Part shown: positions 12,298 through 21,923 of the stretch, piece after piece
How the letters are laid out: the number at the start of each line of letters is the position of its first letter
How positions within the stretch are numbered: the first letter of the stretch is position 1
Assembly: GCA_023634235.1 (NCBI GenBank)
Contig: JAMKCF010000013.1
Span: forward strand, 6,609,827-6,673,826
Reading direction: 5' to 3'
DNA from: Pisaster brevispinus
Lineage: Eukaryota; Echinodermata; Asteroidea; Forcipulatida; Asteriidae
DNA length: 64,000 bases
Made by a program: the position numbers and the translations under genes
Notes under the pieces: model-generated
Databases searched by the model: none
Told to the model about the DNA's origin: nothing
Seen by the model: the letters and a program-made list of their open reading frames with translations, nothing else

Positions 12298-14277
12298 GAC
12301 GTCAATGATGACGTTTTATGAATTTTTTGCCACGCTACAGAGCTACATAATAAGACGAGTCTATATTTGAAAACAGTTTGAGGATCAGACATATACTTCT
12401 TGAGATATGGTGGGAACAAGATTGCCTAATTAAATATTCATGTCATTATAACTCAGCTAATTAATGAAGAACTTGAACAATTTTACTCTTAGCATAATTT
12501 CATGTTCTAAGCTTCAATTTGATGTATGATCTGAATCTCCCATATTTATTATTTTAGAGATTAGGTTCGTACAAAATCGTGTACAAAAGCTATGGCAATT
12601 TTGACAGAAACAAAGAATAATAATAATAACTAGACACTAAGTGTTTGTGAACAAACACAAAGCTGTTCCGTTTTGTTGTGCTTTGATTAATTGATCCAGA
12701 CATTTAAAGTGAGCCTAAGTTCAAGATTGAACGATATGGTTCCATTTCCGGTTGACCCGGATTAAAGGTCAACATGGGGTTACGGTAACCCAAGGCTTAT
12801 CTTCATTGCTCAAAGGGTTTATAACTGAAAACAAAGAAAATCGGCTCTGTAGTTCTTGAGATATGGTCCCACTTCCGGTTGACCTAGAAGTAAGATCAAC
12901 ATTGGGTCACGGTAGAACAAGGCTAATCTTCAATGCTCAAAGACTCTATCACTGAAAAAAATTTGAAAATGGGTTGTGTAATTCTTGAGTAATGATCCCA
13001 CTTCCGGTTGACCCGGAAGGAAAGGTTAAAATGGGGTCATGGTAACCCTAGTTTAATATTCAATGCTTAAAGGGTATAAAACTGAAAGAAATTGAAAATT
13101 GGCTAAGTAATTATTGAGATATAGGCCCACTTCCAGTTGACCCGGAAGTAAAGGTCAACATGGGGTCAGGGTTACCCAAGTTCAATCTTTAATGCTCAAA
13201 GGATCTATAACTGAAAAGAAATTGAAAATCGGTTGTGTAGTTCTTGAGATATGGTCCCACTTCCGGTTGACCCCTAGTAAAGGTCAACATTGGGTCACGA
13301 TTTCCCAAAACTAATCTCCAATGCCAAGGAGTCTATAACTGAAAAAAGTTTGAAAATCGGTTGTGTAGTTCTTGAGATATGGTCTCACTTCCGGTTGACC
13401 CGGAAGTAAAGGTCAACATGGGGTCATGGTTACCCAAGGCTGATCTTTGGTGCCCAAGGAGTCTATAACTGAAAAAAATTTGAAAATCGGTTGTGTAGTT
13501 CTTAAGATATGGTCCCACTTCCGGTTGACCCCTAAGTAAAGGTCAACATTGGGTCACGATTTCCCAAAGCTAATCTCCAATGCCCAAGGAGTCTATAACT
13601 GAAAAATGTTTGAAAATCGGTTGTGTAGTTCTTGAGATATGGTCCCACTTCCGGTTGACCCCTAAATAAAGGTCAACATTGGGTCACGTTTTCCCAAAGC
13701 TAATCTCCAATGCCCAAGGAGTCTATAACTGATATGGTTTGGAAATCGGCTGTGTACTTCTTGAGATATGGTGCTGCAAAGATTAACAAGTTAAATATTC
13801 AAATGTAGCGCCCGGGACAAAATCGTCGAGCGCCCTGGGCAACAGAATCATGACGTACATGTACACATGCACAAGCCACCGTTTCAATACGCTATAGATC
13901 GATATTTTTGTATAAATAGTGTGCAGCGACTGGTACCCAGAAGTCGGCTATTTCGTTACGGCATTTCGCGTGCATTTTTCTCTGTGTCGCAGGGCATCCT
14001 GACTACATTTTTAGTCGATGAACGGAACCTTGTCTCCAAGCCATTGGTGTCCGATTTGTCACTGAATCGTTAATTATCGTGGAAATTGTTCTACTTTGAT
14101 AAGTTTTAATGACCAGGAACATCTCTTATTAAAAGCAATTAACTTTTCAAAACAGTTTATGTAATTTAGGAAACTAATTCGTAATTTTAATTGAAAATAT
14201 CGTGTTTTTGACTGTCAAAACATTTGCCCTTTCAGCGCCAAGTGTTTTGTACACAGAACAAAAACGCGCCAACAAAT
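12298..14277. repeat. Macrosatellite unit 4 (8 subrepeats)
   Basis: Eight subrepeats (about 12,746 to 13,650) make this unit 129 bases longer than unit 3, which is one subrepeat. The 68-codon ORF is at 13,867-14,073. Confidence 0.85.
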
Positions 14278-14604
14278 GACGTCATTGATGACATTTTATG
14301 AATTTTTTGCCACGCTACAGAGCTACATAATAAGACGAGTCTATATTTGAAAACAGTTTGAGGATCAGACATATACTTCTTGAGATATGGTGGGAACAAG
14401 ATTGCCTAATTAAATATTCATGTCATTATAACTCAGCTAATTAATGAAGAACTTGAACAATATTACTCTTAGCATAATTTCATGTACTAAGCTTCAGTTT
14501 GATATAAGAATTAAGTCTCCCATTTTTATTATTTTAGAGTTTAGGTTCGTACAAAATCGTGTTCAAATGCTATGGCGATTTTGACAGAAACAAAGAATAA
14601 TAAT
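14278..14604. repeat. Macrosatellite unit 5, truncated
   Basis: Matches the first about 320 bases of the other units, up to the AAT-rich run, then gives way to the stem-loop minisatellite. It has more substitutions near 14,500-14,560 than inner units, as expected at an array edge. Confidence 0.8.
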
Positions 14605-14960
14605 AATAAAAATAATAATCCCAAGAAAAACAAAACCTGTTCCGACTGCTAAGTCGGAACAGCTAATAATAATAATAATAAAAATAATAATCCCAAGAAA
14701 AACAAAACCTGTTCCGACTGCTAAGTCGGAACAGCTAATAATAATAATAATAATAAAAATAATAATCCCAACAAAAACAAAACCTGTTCCGACTGCTAAG
14801 TCGGAACAGCTAATAATAATAATAATAAAAATAATAATCCCAAGAAAAACAAAACCTGTTCCGACTGCTAAGTCGGAACAGCTAATAATAATAATAAAAA
14901 TAATAATCCCAAGAAAAACAAAACCTGTTCCGACTGCTAAGTCGGAACAGCTAATTACTA
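14605..14960. repeat. Stem-loop minisatellite, 5 units
   Basis: Five copies of CTGTTCCGACT-GCTA-AGTCGGAACAG (first at 14,637-14,662) are separated by variable AAT-rich spacers of about 40 bases. A minus-strand ORF of 180 codons through this array is created by the repeat and is not annotated. Confidence 0.93.
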
Positions 14961-15589
14961 GAGCAAAGTTCCCTGATCCCCTCTTCGCCCCCGGGGTAAA
15001 CTGAAGTTGCATGAAGAAGCGAAAGTCGAAAAGGACTACTTGGCTAGCGGCAGTCGGCGGCACAGCCAGAAATAAAACAAATGTGAATTTTGTTTCAAGA
15101 AACAAGTCATTTTTGCTCTTTCATAAACAGCGATGGAACGGCAGTGTCTTTAATCCTCTCGCCATGAGCCGAGTGTTTTGATGCCAACAGTTTATCGTCA
15201 AGGCAACGGTCAACGTTCGTGCTTCTATAATCGAATTCGTCTTAAAGTCAGTTTGATAAATCGTGCGGTTTTGTAATGACCAGAAAAATACCTCTTTTAC
15301 GTTTAATTAAAGAACAGCATCTGTGGACGTCTAAATACCCTTGGCCTAAAATGGGAACGGAGTCATCAGTTCTGTAAATATGAATTAAAAACAACAAACA
15401 ACAAACAAAACAAAAAATCTTTTACAAGGACTTGGCCTATAGGAGATTTCATTTTCGTGGATATGTTTCAGTATTAAAAGCCGTTTGTATAATCTATCCA
15501 GAAGAACTGGTAATAATTAATGCATAGAGGCCTCGGCTATTGCGACGAAAATGCCCACAGCTATAATTATTATGGAATAGAAAATACTG
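14961..15589. repeat. Segmentally duplicated block 'T' (copy 1)
   Basis: Non-coding. 15,085-15,560 recurs at 26,160-26,670, 34,215-34,740 and 41,765-42,310. The first part (GAAGTTGCA.GAAGAAGCGAAAGTCGA, 14,995-15,040) recurs at 41,515-41,600 and, truncated, at 56,705-56,735, where it runs straight into the 66-bp satellite. Confidence 0.75.
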
Positions 15590-16080
15590 ACCTTTGTTGA
15601 GGTACATCTTTGTCCTCGTTGCGAAACGAACTGAAACGAAACGAAACGAAACGAAGCGAAACAAAACGAAACGAAACGAAACGAAACGAAACGAAACGAA
15701 ACGAAACGAAACGAAACGAAACGAAACGAAACGAAACGAAACGAAACGAAACAAAACAAAACAAAACATTGCAAGGTAGAACTACGAACACAGCACTATT
15801 TTAATTTTTCATGATTGTGTTTAATTTATTATTTACTCTTAATTAAAGTCGTCGCTGCTGTTTTTATAGTTATATTATCTTTTCAAATAAATGATGTGAC
15901 TTTGATAGCGTTTAGTCAACATATTTTAATCTTTTATGGGTATTTGCTGGAACCGTACAGGGCGCCGCCAACGGCAGGACAAAACACTTGTTCAAAAATC
16001 GAAGGGGGGGGTGGGACACTAGATTTCCCAATCAAATACCCACAAAAATTTACAGGGAGGAAAACTTCACAGTTATGATC
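15590..16080 (+). repeat. Left inverted arm (blocks J' and K), copy 1
   Basis: 15,590-15,625 is the start of block J in reverse, cut off by the CGAAA microsatellite. 15,800-16,080 is block K, containing CAGGGCGCCGCCAACGGC and GTTCAAAAATCGAAG. The same pair in the same order lies at 27,120-27,790, and in reverse complement at 19,700-20,330 and 38,110-38,710. No coding potential. Confidence 0.7.
15627..15765. repeat. (CGAAA)n pentanucleotide microsatellite
   Basis: About 27 tandem ACGAA units, with a few ACAAA variants at the ends. The period of 5 leaves several frames open with FVSFR or TKRNE-type peptides; these are artefacts. The matching left arm at 27,300 lacks it, so the expansion is local to this copy. 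Confidence 0.97.
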
Positions 16081-17100
16081 AAATAGTAACTAGCCAAACG
16101 CAAAGTAAACAAAGATAAAAGTCCAATTAGATGAAGTGATTTCTGAATGGTAAGCAAATCTTTCAGTTCAAAACAGCCATTAAGCATCTTTATCAAAATC
16201 AATAACCGCCTTCCTGAAAAGCTACCAATGACGTCCTTGTATGGCATTTTCTATTGTATAAGACAAAAGGGAGAGAGAATCTAACCCCCCCCCCCCGCAG
16301 ACGCTGTTCCTTAATATATTGAGCATTTTAGAAGATCGTTTTTGGCTACTAAAACAAATCACACGATGTTTCAAACTGAATTGAAAAAAACATCGAATCA
16401 AGAATGCCGACCGTTGCAGGTGTTTTCTCCTTGGTAGAGGGCACCTCTATGAGGAAGAGGATTGCTTCCGTTGCCTCAGTGAAGTATCGGGCCTTATGTT
16501 ATGATAAACTGTCGGCAAAAATTTCATTTTCGTGTCAAATCAGTTGAATAAACGCCTTTACAATGCAGTCTGTCACAGTGCACGCCTATCGTTACCACTA
16601 CCTAAAGAATTTCGGCTTGCATATGGCATCACGAGCTGAAACAGCGCCCTCATTGAGGTAAAAGAAAGAACTCTGTCCTACTGTTGGCTCGGCCCCACCG
16701 GTATTGAAGGTGACGGGGACGAGCAAAGACTAATTGGATTCACGTCCATGGTTGGCATTTCAAGGATTGATCAGAGTGTGCTTTTATTTTAAATGTTAGA
16801 GTTTCCCCCACTGTTGGCAGTATTGTTTCATGGTAATACGCCACGACAACTGTATAAATTATTCATGAGTTCTCCAGAATTTCTTGCAAATCGAGGTTTT
16901 CTTGGCCGTGGAATGCTGATCAAAATAAATCAGTGGCGCAACGGGGGAGGGGGGGGGGGGGGAGTTGCGGAGGGTGGGGGGGGGGGGGGGGTTGCGGAGG
17001 GTGGGGGTACGTGCCTCCATGGTTTCCGTGGCCCACTCGGGTGCCTGCCCCGAAATCTGGACTTTTGAGATTAAAAGTAACAAGAGTAAAAGGTTACAGG
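16081..17100. repeat. Segmentally duplicated block 'U' (copy 1) with poly-G tracts
   Basis: Recurs at 27,790-29,040 and, split by a transposon, at 46,720-47,122 plus 49,326-49,560. It contains a CCCCCCC run at about 16,285 and long G runs at 16,943-17,008. No gene: the glycine-rich ORFs across the G runs are compositional. Confidence 0.7.
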
Positions 17101-18580
17101 GTATAAGCTAAAATGTAATAACTTGATAATTTCAATGTGTTTAAAACTGCTTTTCTGTTTTCGTTCCACCCAGTCGATGTATTTTATTTAATTCTCACGT
17201 CAGTTTATCTCATAAAGGAATAATAAATGGCAAGACAAGAGCCCTAAAGAGACTTACTCAAGAGAAACGCAAACAGAAACTTCAGTTTTAATTGGCTATG
17301 GATGTGTGTTGCTTATTACAACAAGTATCGGTATTTCAAACAACATGTTTATAGAGGTGGTAGGTCATTAAAGATATACTGCCGGTGTCAATGGGGATTT
17401 TGCCCCACGTTGTGTGTGTCCCCCGTACGGGAAACTATCAAGGGATGAAGAAAGTTGAGTCAAAAGAGGGCGCTATCAGACGAAATTGCTACACAATTCA
17501 CTATTATGGGGAACAAAATCATCCCTGCTACACCAGATTTCATGTCAATTTGACGATCAAAATAATGTAAATGTGACGTTGCTACTCGCGACACAAATCA
17601 CCATTGCTGTACTTGATCATGGCAGCCAAAACAAGTTTTAATTTTTTTTACATGCACGAAAACCCTAGCAAAGATTAAGCCATTATTTTTTGGTGTTTGA
17701 ACTAAAACCAGCTCATCGGGTGCTGATTTAAAATGTTGGTTGAAGGGTTAATTTCAAAATTGAAAACTAGAAAACAAAACTGAGATGAAAAATTTAAAAT
17801 GTCAACTTTGTTTTCGCTGAGTTACTCTGAAATTAGACCTCCCCTGTTTAGAAAACTAGCGCAAAAACTTTGATTTTCACTTCAAAAAAATGTACCTTTC
17901 CCCAATTTTAATAACCTCAGAGTGTTTTTTTATATGTTAGTTGTTTGTTTGTATTTATTTATTTACTTGTTAATTTTATTTAGAACATCGCGCATTATAC
18001 ACGTATAAGAAAGTTCGGGTACTAACCTTTAGTCAATTTGCAATTTAAATTACGCATGCGTAGACTGTGTTTCACTCGAACGCATCTAGACGATTGACTC
18101 GTCCAAGTTTGGCAACAAGGTGACGTAACGAACATAAACACGTCATAATAAATTTGCTAAAGTTCCTGTACATCAAACAATAATTTGCCAAGGTAATAAT
18201 AATAGTTTTCTTATTGAATGGCATATTTTATAGGCAAAAACCTACAATATCGTAAAACCACTAGTCTGGGTTATGAGATTTTGTTAAAATTAACTGTGCG
18301 TGTGATAACAAAATTGTACAAAACTGTCTTTGTCACGTGACTTAACCGCCATCTTGAAAACATCACGTAACTCCGTGAGTTGACTTTCGGATCAGGCTGA
18401 TCCATTTTGACTAGCTAGTTAACCAATGAACGTTCGAGTGACATCTAGATCGACTATGGTAAAGTCTAGTCGACTCGCTTAAGTCACCCACCTTAAGGAC
18501 TGTTCAGGGTTGGATGAAATTGAATTTCAGCAAAATTGAATAAAAAAAAAAATTCAATTGTTGTAATTTAACAAAAATGG
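17101..18580. repeat. Long upstream flank of a FReD cassette (copy 1)
   Basis: Near-identical sequence lies at 29,041-30,480 and 49,560-51,000, in each case just upstream of a FReD promoter. Shared landmarks include ACGCATGCGTAGACTGTGTT, TCACGTGACTTAACCGCCATC and AGCTAGTTAACCAATGA. Non-coding. Confidence 0.8.
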
Positions 18581-18663
18581 AAATTAGTGCCTACGGCGTG
18601 CGCACCTTCGTTTCTCGCAGGAATAACTTGGTTTAGAATCAACAGAATCGTATTGCAAAAGTA

Positions 18664-18851
18664 TGACGTAGGTCAAAGCTCGGCCTGTGATTGGTCGAAA
18701 CGTGTCCAAGGAGCCTACACAGTCGTGAGTCGTATTCCTGTTTAGTCGCGCAACGGCGGCACTCTTGCAGCGACAACGGATAATTTCAGTCACACTGGTT
18801 TATGACGAGAGCCTCGAGAACACCACATACTAGATTCCCCATCTCCCAAGG
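18664..18851 (+). promoter_or_regulatory. FReD promoter block, remnant copy
   Basis: TGACGTA (18,664-18,670) and an inverted CCAAT box in TGATTGGTC (ATTGG 18,690-18,694) lie 160-190 bases before the ATG. They are followed by the shared GGAGCCTACACAGTCGTGAGTCG, CGCGCAACGGCGGCACTC and ACATACTAGATTCC blocks, as in the intact genes. Confidence 0.6.
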
Positions 18852-18888
18852 ATGGAGAAAATTACCAACGTTCTCATCCACCTTGAAC
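18852..18888 (+). pseudogene. FReD remnant: first 12 codons only
   Basis: ATG GAG AAA continues for 12 codons (MEKITNVLIHLE) identical in pattern to the start of the intact FReD genes. At 18,889 the sequence switches to a minus-strand tRNA-derived SINE. The rest of the gene is absent from the next 2 kb, so this is a promoter plus a truncated start. It is a dead copy of the type-a position of the duplication unit. Confidence 0.8.
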
Positions 18889-19118
18889 ACCGGAGCGGAC
18901 CCCTTCTCTTCTCGATAAGTGCACTGGGTTCTTTTACCTGCGTTACACAACACACGGGACCAACGGCTTTACGTCCCATCAAAAGGACGAAGCAATCATG
19001 GTTAACTGTCTTGCTTAAGGACACAAGTGTCACGACCGGGACTTGAACCCACACTCTGCTGAGTCGGAAACACCAGAGCTTGAGTCCGGTGCTCTTATCC
19101 GCTCGGCCACGACACGCC
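18889..19118 (-). mobile_element. tRNA-Leu-derived SINE
   Basis: Read on the minus strand, the head resembles tRNA-Leu: A box TGGCCGAGCGG (19,099-19,109), an anticodon-loop segment GACTCAAGCTC, a long variable arm, and B box GGTTCAAGTCC (19,039-19,049). The acceptor ends do not pair properly, so it is not a functional tRNA gene. A SINE body follows (GTGTCCTTAAGCAAGAC, then GATGGGACGTAAAGCCG), running to about 18,889. Related heads lie at 43,840-43,945 and 44,890-44,990. Confidence 0.8.
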
Positions 19119-19699
19119 ATGAAAAAGTTTTATAAACATTTTTTTTCAAAGTGCCAATGAAATCTATAATATTGAATTGCCAGCAGTGCCCCCACCCTTG
19201 TCTCCCTGTAAAAAAATTACCCTAGTTACGCCGCTGAGAGGTTCTCTTTAATTCACAAGGAGAAAATACCTATGAGCCCTTGCCTGGTCAAAAACGACGT
19301 ACCAGGCTTGCAATGGTTGGCATTCGTGGTTCTAGCGACTTATACACTAAATCGATGTTGTTTTAAAGTCGGTTTGAACTTTCACGGCCAATGTTTGATT
19401 TAGTCTGCCTAAACGATCGTCTAAAGCAATAAATATATTAAGGACCAGCGTGACAGCGTCTGCGGGGGCTTAGATTCTCTCGACCTCAAAAGAGGAGTTA
19501 TAAACCAAGGGTTTCTCTTTTTCCCTATACAATACATAATGCAATTTTTTTTATATAAAAGGACGCCACCGGTAGCTTTTCAGGAAGGCAGTTATTGATT
19601 TTGGTAAAAATGCTCAATGGCTGTTTTGAACTCAAAGATGAGTGTACCTTTCGGACTTTCATCAACAGACGGTCTTTAAAGATCCACTAATGAACGAAG
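19119..19699. other. Non-coding stretch
   Basis: No gene is seen. It includes TTTCAGGAAGGC..TTATTGATTTTGGTAAAAATGCTCAATGGCTG at about 19,575-19,625, which is the reverse complement of a segment of block U (16,170-16,220), so part of it belongs to the inverted duplication. Confidence 0.5.
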
Positions 19700-20330
19700 T
19701 CACTCCAACTAATTTGACTATTTATCCTCGTGTTTAGATGTGATTTGGTTATAACCGCGAAGTTTTCCTCCCTTTAGTTCGTTGAAATTGTTTGGAAAAC
19801 TCCACCCCCCATTCTTCAATTTTTGAACTAGTGTTTTTCCCACCGTTGGCGGCACCCTGTGAAGGGTGCCCAGCAAAGACCCATACACATTAAACATCTT
19901 CGGGCCACACGCCACCAAACTCACATGAAAATGTAACAATATTGGGGGGTGGGGGGAAGCATAATCGACTCTAATAAAAATTAATTAAACAATTAAAAAC
20001 AATCATGCGAAGCATAATATTGTTGTGTTCACGGTCCTACCGTACAATATTTTATTTTGTTTACAAATAGGGACAATAGGTGCTTGAAAGCCAGGTCATA
20101 TGTACGAAAGATGTCCTCTAAAATGCAAGGACGAGCGACTGCGGTGGCAGTCGGGGATCGATTGTTTTGCAACGAGGACACGGATGTACCTCAACAAAGG
20201 TCAGTCTGATAGAGCTTTTGTCATCGATGACGTCATAACCGCAAACTGGCCGTGGAGGTGATTTAAATCTAACTGAGGCAGACACCAGACTGTCTTTGAA
20301 AACCCCTTAAGTGAGCGCTGGTCATGACAT
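19700..20330 (-). repeat. Right inverted arm (blocks K' and J), copy 1
   Basis: 19,700-19,935 is the reverse complement of block K (GAACTAGTGTTTTTCCCACC, GGCGGCACCCTG). 20,020-20,330 is block J, which includes CCTCAACAAAGGTCAGTCTG and GTCATCGATGACGTCATAACC. The counterpart arm is 38,110-38,710; the opposite-sense arms are 15,590-16,080 and 27,120-27,790. Confidence 0.7.
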
Positions 20331-20740
20331 GACTTGTCACATTTAAAAAATGTATTTTATCTTTTCCTCCAAAGTGCAAAGACCCGGGGAGTTAAAGAAC
20401 TTGATACCCTAAACTGGACCATTCCACATGTCTAAGAGGGGGATCAGGCCCCACAATTGTAGCAGGCTTGCAGTCTTGCTGACAGCCTGTGGTAGGTTTT
20501 TAGTTTTACAAATCCCCCTCCCTCCGACAATTACAAATTTTGGCTTACCGGAGAGCCAGTATTTAGTGGAATAACTTCAAAAAAGATCAATCATCCAGTT
20601 TATTCATGAAATGTATTTAATTTGATTTGTTTGTAGTACTATTTATTTATCACTTTGATTTCAAACATCATACATACAAATACACAAGAAAATAAATGCA
20701 CCGTATGGCAAAATTGTAAGGTAGGCTAGGTCAAAGCTTG
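20331..20740. other. Upstream region of FReD-1
   Basis: Non-coding. 20,580-20,715 (ATCATCCAGTTTATT, AATAAATGCAC) resembles 39,400-39,475 upstream of FReD-3 but not the regions upstream of FReD-2 or FReD-4. This defines the second kind of FReD context. Confidence 0.5.
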
Positions 20741-20909
20741 GTCTGTGATTGGTCAAAACGTGTTCAAGGGGCGTACACAGACGTGAGTCGCATTCCTGTT
20801 TAGTCGCGCAACGGCGGCACTCGTCTTGCAGCGACAACGGAAAATGTTCACACTGGTTTATGATGAGTGCATCGAGTACAACACATACTAGATTCCTCAT
20901 CTCCCAAGG
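20741..20909 (+). promoter_or_regulatory. FReD-1 promoter block
   Basis: The inverted CCAAT box (ATTGG 20,748-20,752) is about 160 bases before the ATG and is followed by AGGGGCGTACACAGACGTGAG, the CGCGCAACGGCGGCACTC block and ACATACTAGATTCC. The CRE-like TGACGTA seen in the other copies is missing (GTAAGGTAGG at that place), so this promoter may respond differently. No TATA box is evident. Confidence 0.55.
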
Positions 20910-21923
20910 ATGGAGAAAATAACCAACGTTTTCACTCACCTTGAAAGGTTGAAATTTAAAATCTGTCTTACTTTACTTCTTGGACTGGTTTCACTGAACG
21001 GCTCCCAAGCCAATCTCGACAGTACTTTTTTCGCAGCTTACCATCGGTCTCTCGAGAATGTCAATTTCTTAGTGAAGAAGTTCAGTTCAGCTGTGCTCTG
21101 TGTGAGTTACTGTCACTCTGAACATGAATGCAAATCAGTGAACTACCGTCTGAAAGATCAACGATGTGAGCTGAATAATGCCACCAAAGACCAATATCCT
21201 GATAACTTTGTCGACGAGTATGGCAAGGTATACTATGACGATGATGTCAACACCCCTCACTCCTCCCTGTTCGGTTGTAACGAGCTCCTTGATGCAGGTT
21301 TTGAGAGCGGTATCTACACTATCTTTCCCAGTGGGTTCCCAGAGGGTCTCAGGGTCTACTGTGACATGACAACCACTGGAGGAGGATGGATCGTCATTCA
21401 AAGGCGCCTAGATGGGAGCGTTGACTTCTACCGGGACTGGGCGGACTACCGGGCAGGTTTTGGTGACTTGGCAGGTGAGTTTTGGCTCGGAAACGATAAC
21501 CTACGCGCCTTGACCGAGTCGGAAGGGACATGGCAGTTCCGCGCTGAAATAGAAGACTGGGACGGCGAAAAAGTTTGGTCAGAGTACGGTGTTTTTCGAG
21601 TTTACGGAGATAACTTTAAGCTCGATTGCGATGAACAAACCGGTATGTCAGCGCAAACCAACAGAGATCTACTTATATTCAATCAACAGTACGATGATAT
21701 GTCATTCAGCACAAAGGACAGGGACAATGACATCGAACCCGATGAAGACTGTGCCCAAAAACGCAAAGGAGGCTGGTGGTATGGCGATTGCTATAAAGCT
21801 AATTTAAACGGTGTGTATTATAACGGACCAAGGGTAGCTACTGATGGGATAGTAGTGTACAGTTGGAAGAATGGTTATCACACAGTGAAATCATGTAGCA
21901 TGAAAATTCGCCGTGTAGTGTAA
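20910..21923 (+). CDS. FReD-1: secreted PAN/apple plus fibrinogen C-terminal domain protein
   Basis: A single uninterrupted ORF of 337 residues. Residues 16-34 are a hydrophobic signal peptide with likely cleavage after GSQA. Residues 60-90 form a PAN/apple-like cysteine module (C64, C68, C74, C86) with an N-glycosylation sequon at N90. From about 120 to the end lies a complete fibrinogen-related domain: GCNELLDAG, YCDM (C151), GGGWIVIQRR, the FYRDWADYRAGFG block, the calcium loop STKDRDND (267-274), CAQ..GGWWY with the C281/C294 pair, and ANLNGVYY. An extra cysteine, C240, is not in the FReD-3/4 type. By family knowledge such proteins are secreted lectin-like recognition factors that bind acetylated or sugar ligands; that role is inferred. 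The start is supported by the CCAAGGATGG context shared by all copies. The absence of introns suggests a retrocopy origin before the duplications. Confidence 0.9.
   Translation: MEKITNVFTHLERLKFKICLTLLLGLVSLNGSQANLDSTFFAAYHRSLENVNFLVKKFSSAVLCVSYCHSEHECKSVNYRLKDQRCELNNATKDQYPDNFVDEYGKVYYDDDVNTPHSSLFGCNELLDAGFESGIYTIFPSGFPEGLRVYCDMTTTGGGWIVIQRRLDGSVDFYRDWADYRAGFGDLAGEFWLGNDNLRALTESEGTWQFRAEIEDWDGEKVWSEYGVFRVYGDNFKLDCDEQTGMSAQTNRDLLIFNQQYDDMSFSTKDRDNDIEPDEDCAQKRKGGWWYGDCYKANLNGVYYNGPRVATDGIVVYSWKNGYHTVKSCSMKIRRVV

Larger units (their letters stand above)
6480..14605. repeat. Macrosatellite array, about 4.5 units of 1.8-2.0 kb
   Basis: Five landmark blocks (AACGTCAT or GACGTCAT followed by GATGACGTTTTATGAA) lie at 6,777, 8,638, 10,447, 12,298 and 14,278, giving periods of 1,861, 1,809, 1,851 and 1,980. 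Each unit contains, in order: a CRE-like palindrome, an (AAT)n run, a hairpin (GTGTTTGT-GA-ACAAACAC), 5 to 8 subrepeats of about 127 bp, a GC-rich AGCGCCCGGGAC block and a 68-codon ORF. Period differences follow the number of subrepeats and the insertion of a stem-loop minisatellite. The first about 290 bases are a diverged partial unit. Confidence 0.92.

Noticed and set aside
14563..15105. 180-codon minus-strand ORF with repeated hydrophobic FVFLGIIIFIII segments
   Set aside because: It is produced by the stem-loop minisatellite and AAT runs. The part outside the repeat also occurs at 41,500 without the array.
15494..15804. Several overlapping ORFs rich in FVSFR or ETKRN
   Set aside because: They come from the CGAAA microsatellite, which is open in many frames.
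16793..17083. Glycine-rich or proline-rich ORFs over poly-G tracts (also at 28,816-29,060)
   Set aside because: Composition artefacts. The tract length differs between copies and shifts the frame.
19020..19118. Functional tRNA-Leu gene
   Set aside because: A and B boxes and anticodon arm are recognisable, but the acceptor stem does not pair and a SINE body follows.
18830..19120. Minus-strand 96-codon ORF
   Set aside because: It is the SINE read through into the FReD remnant; no conserved protein is encoded.
21135..21401. Antisense and alternate-frame ORFs inside the FReD genes (also at 30,917; 39,885; 51,440)
   Set aside because: They recur only because the coding sequence is duplicated, and they have no independent start context or domain.
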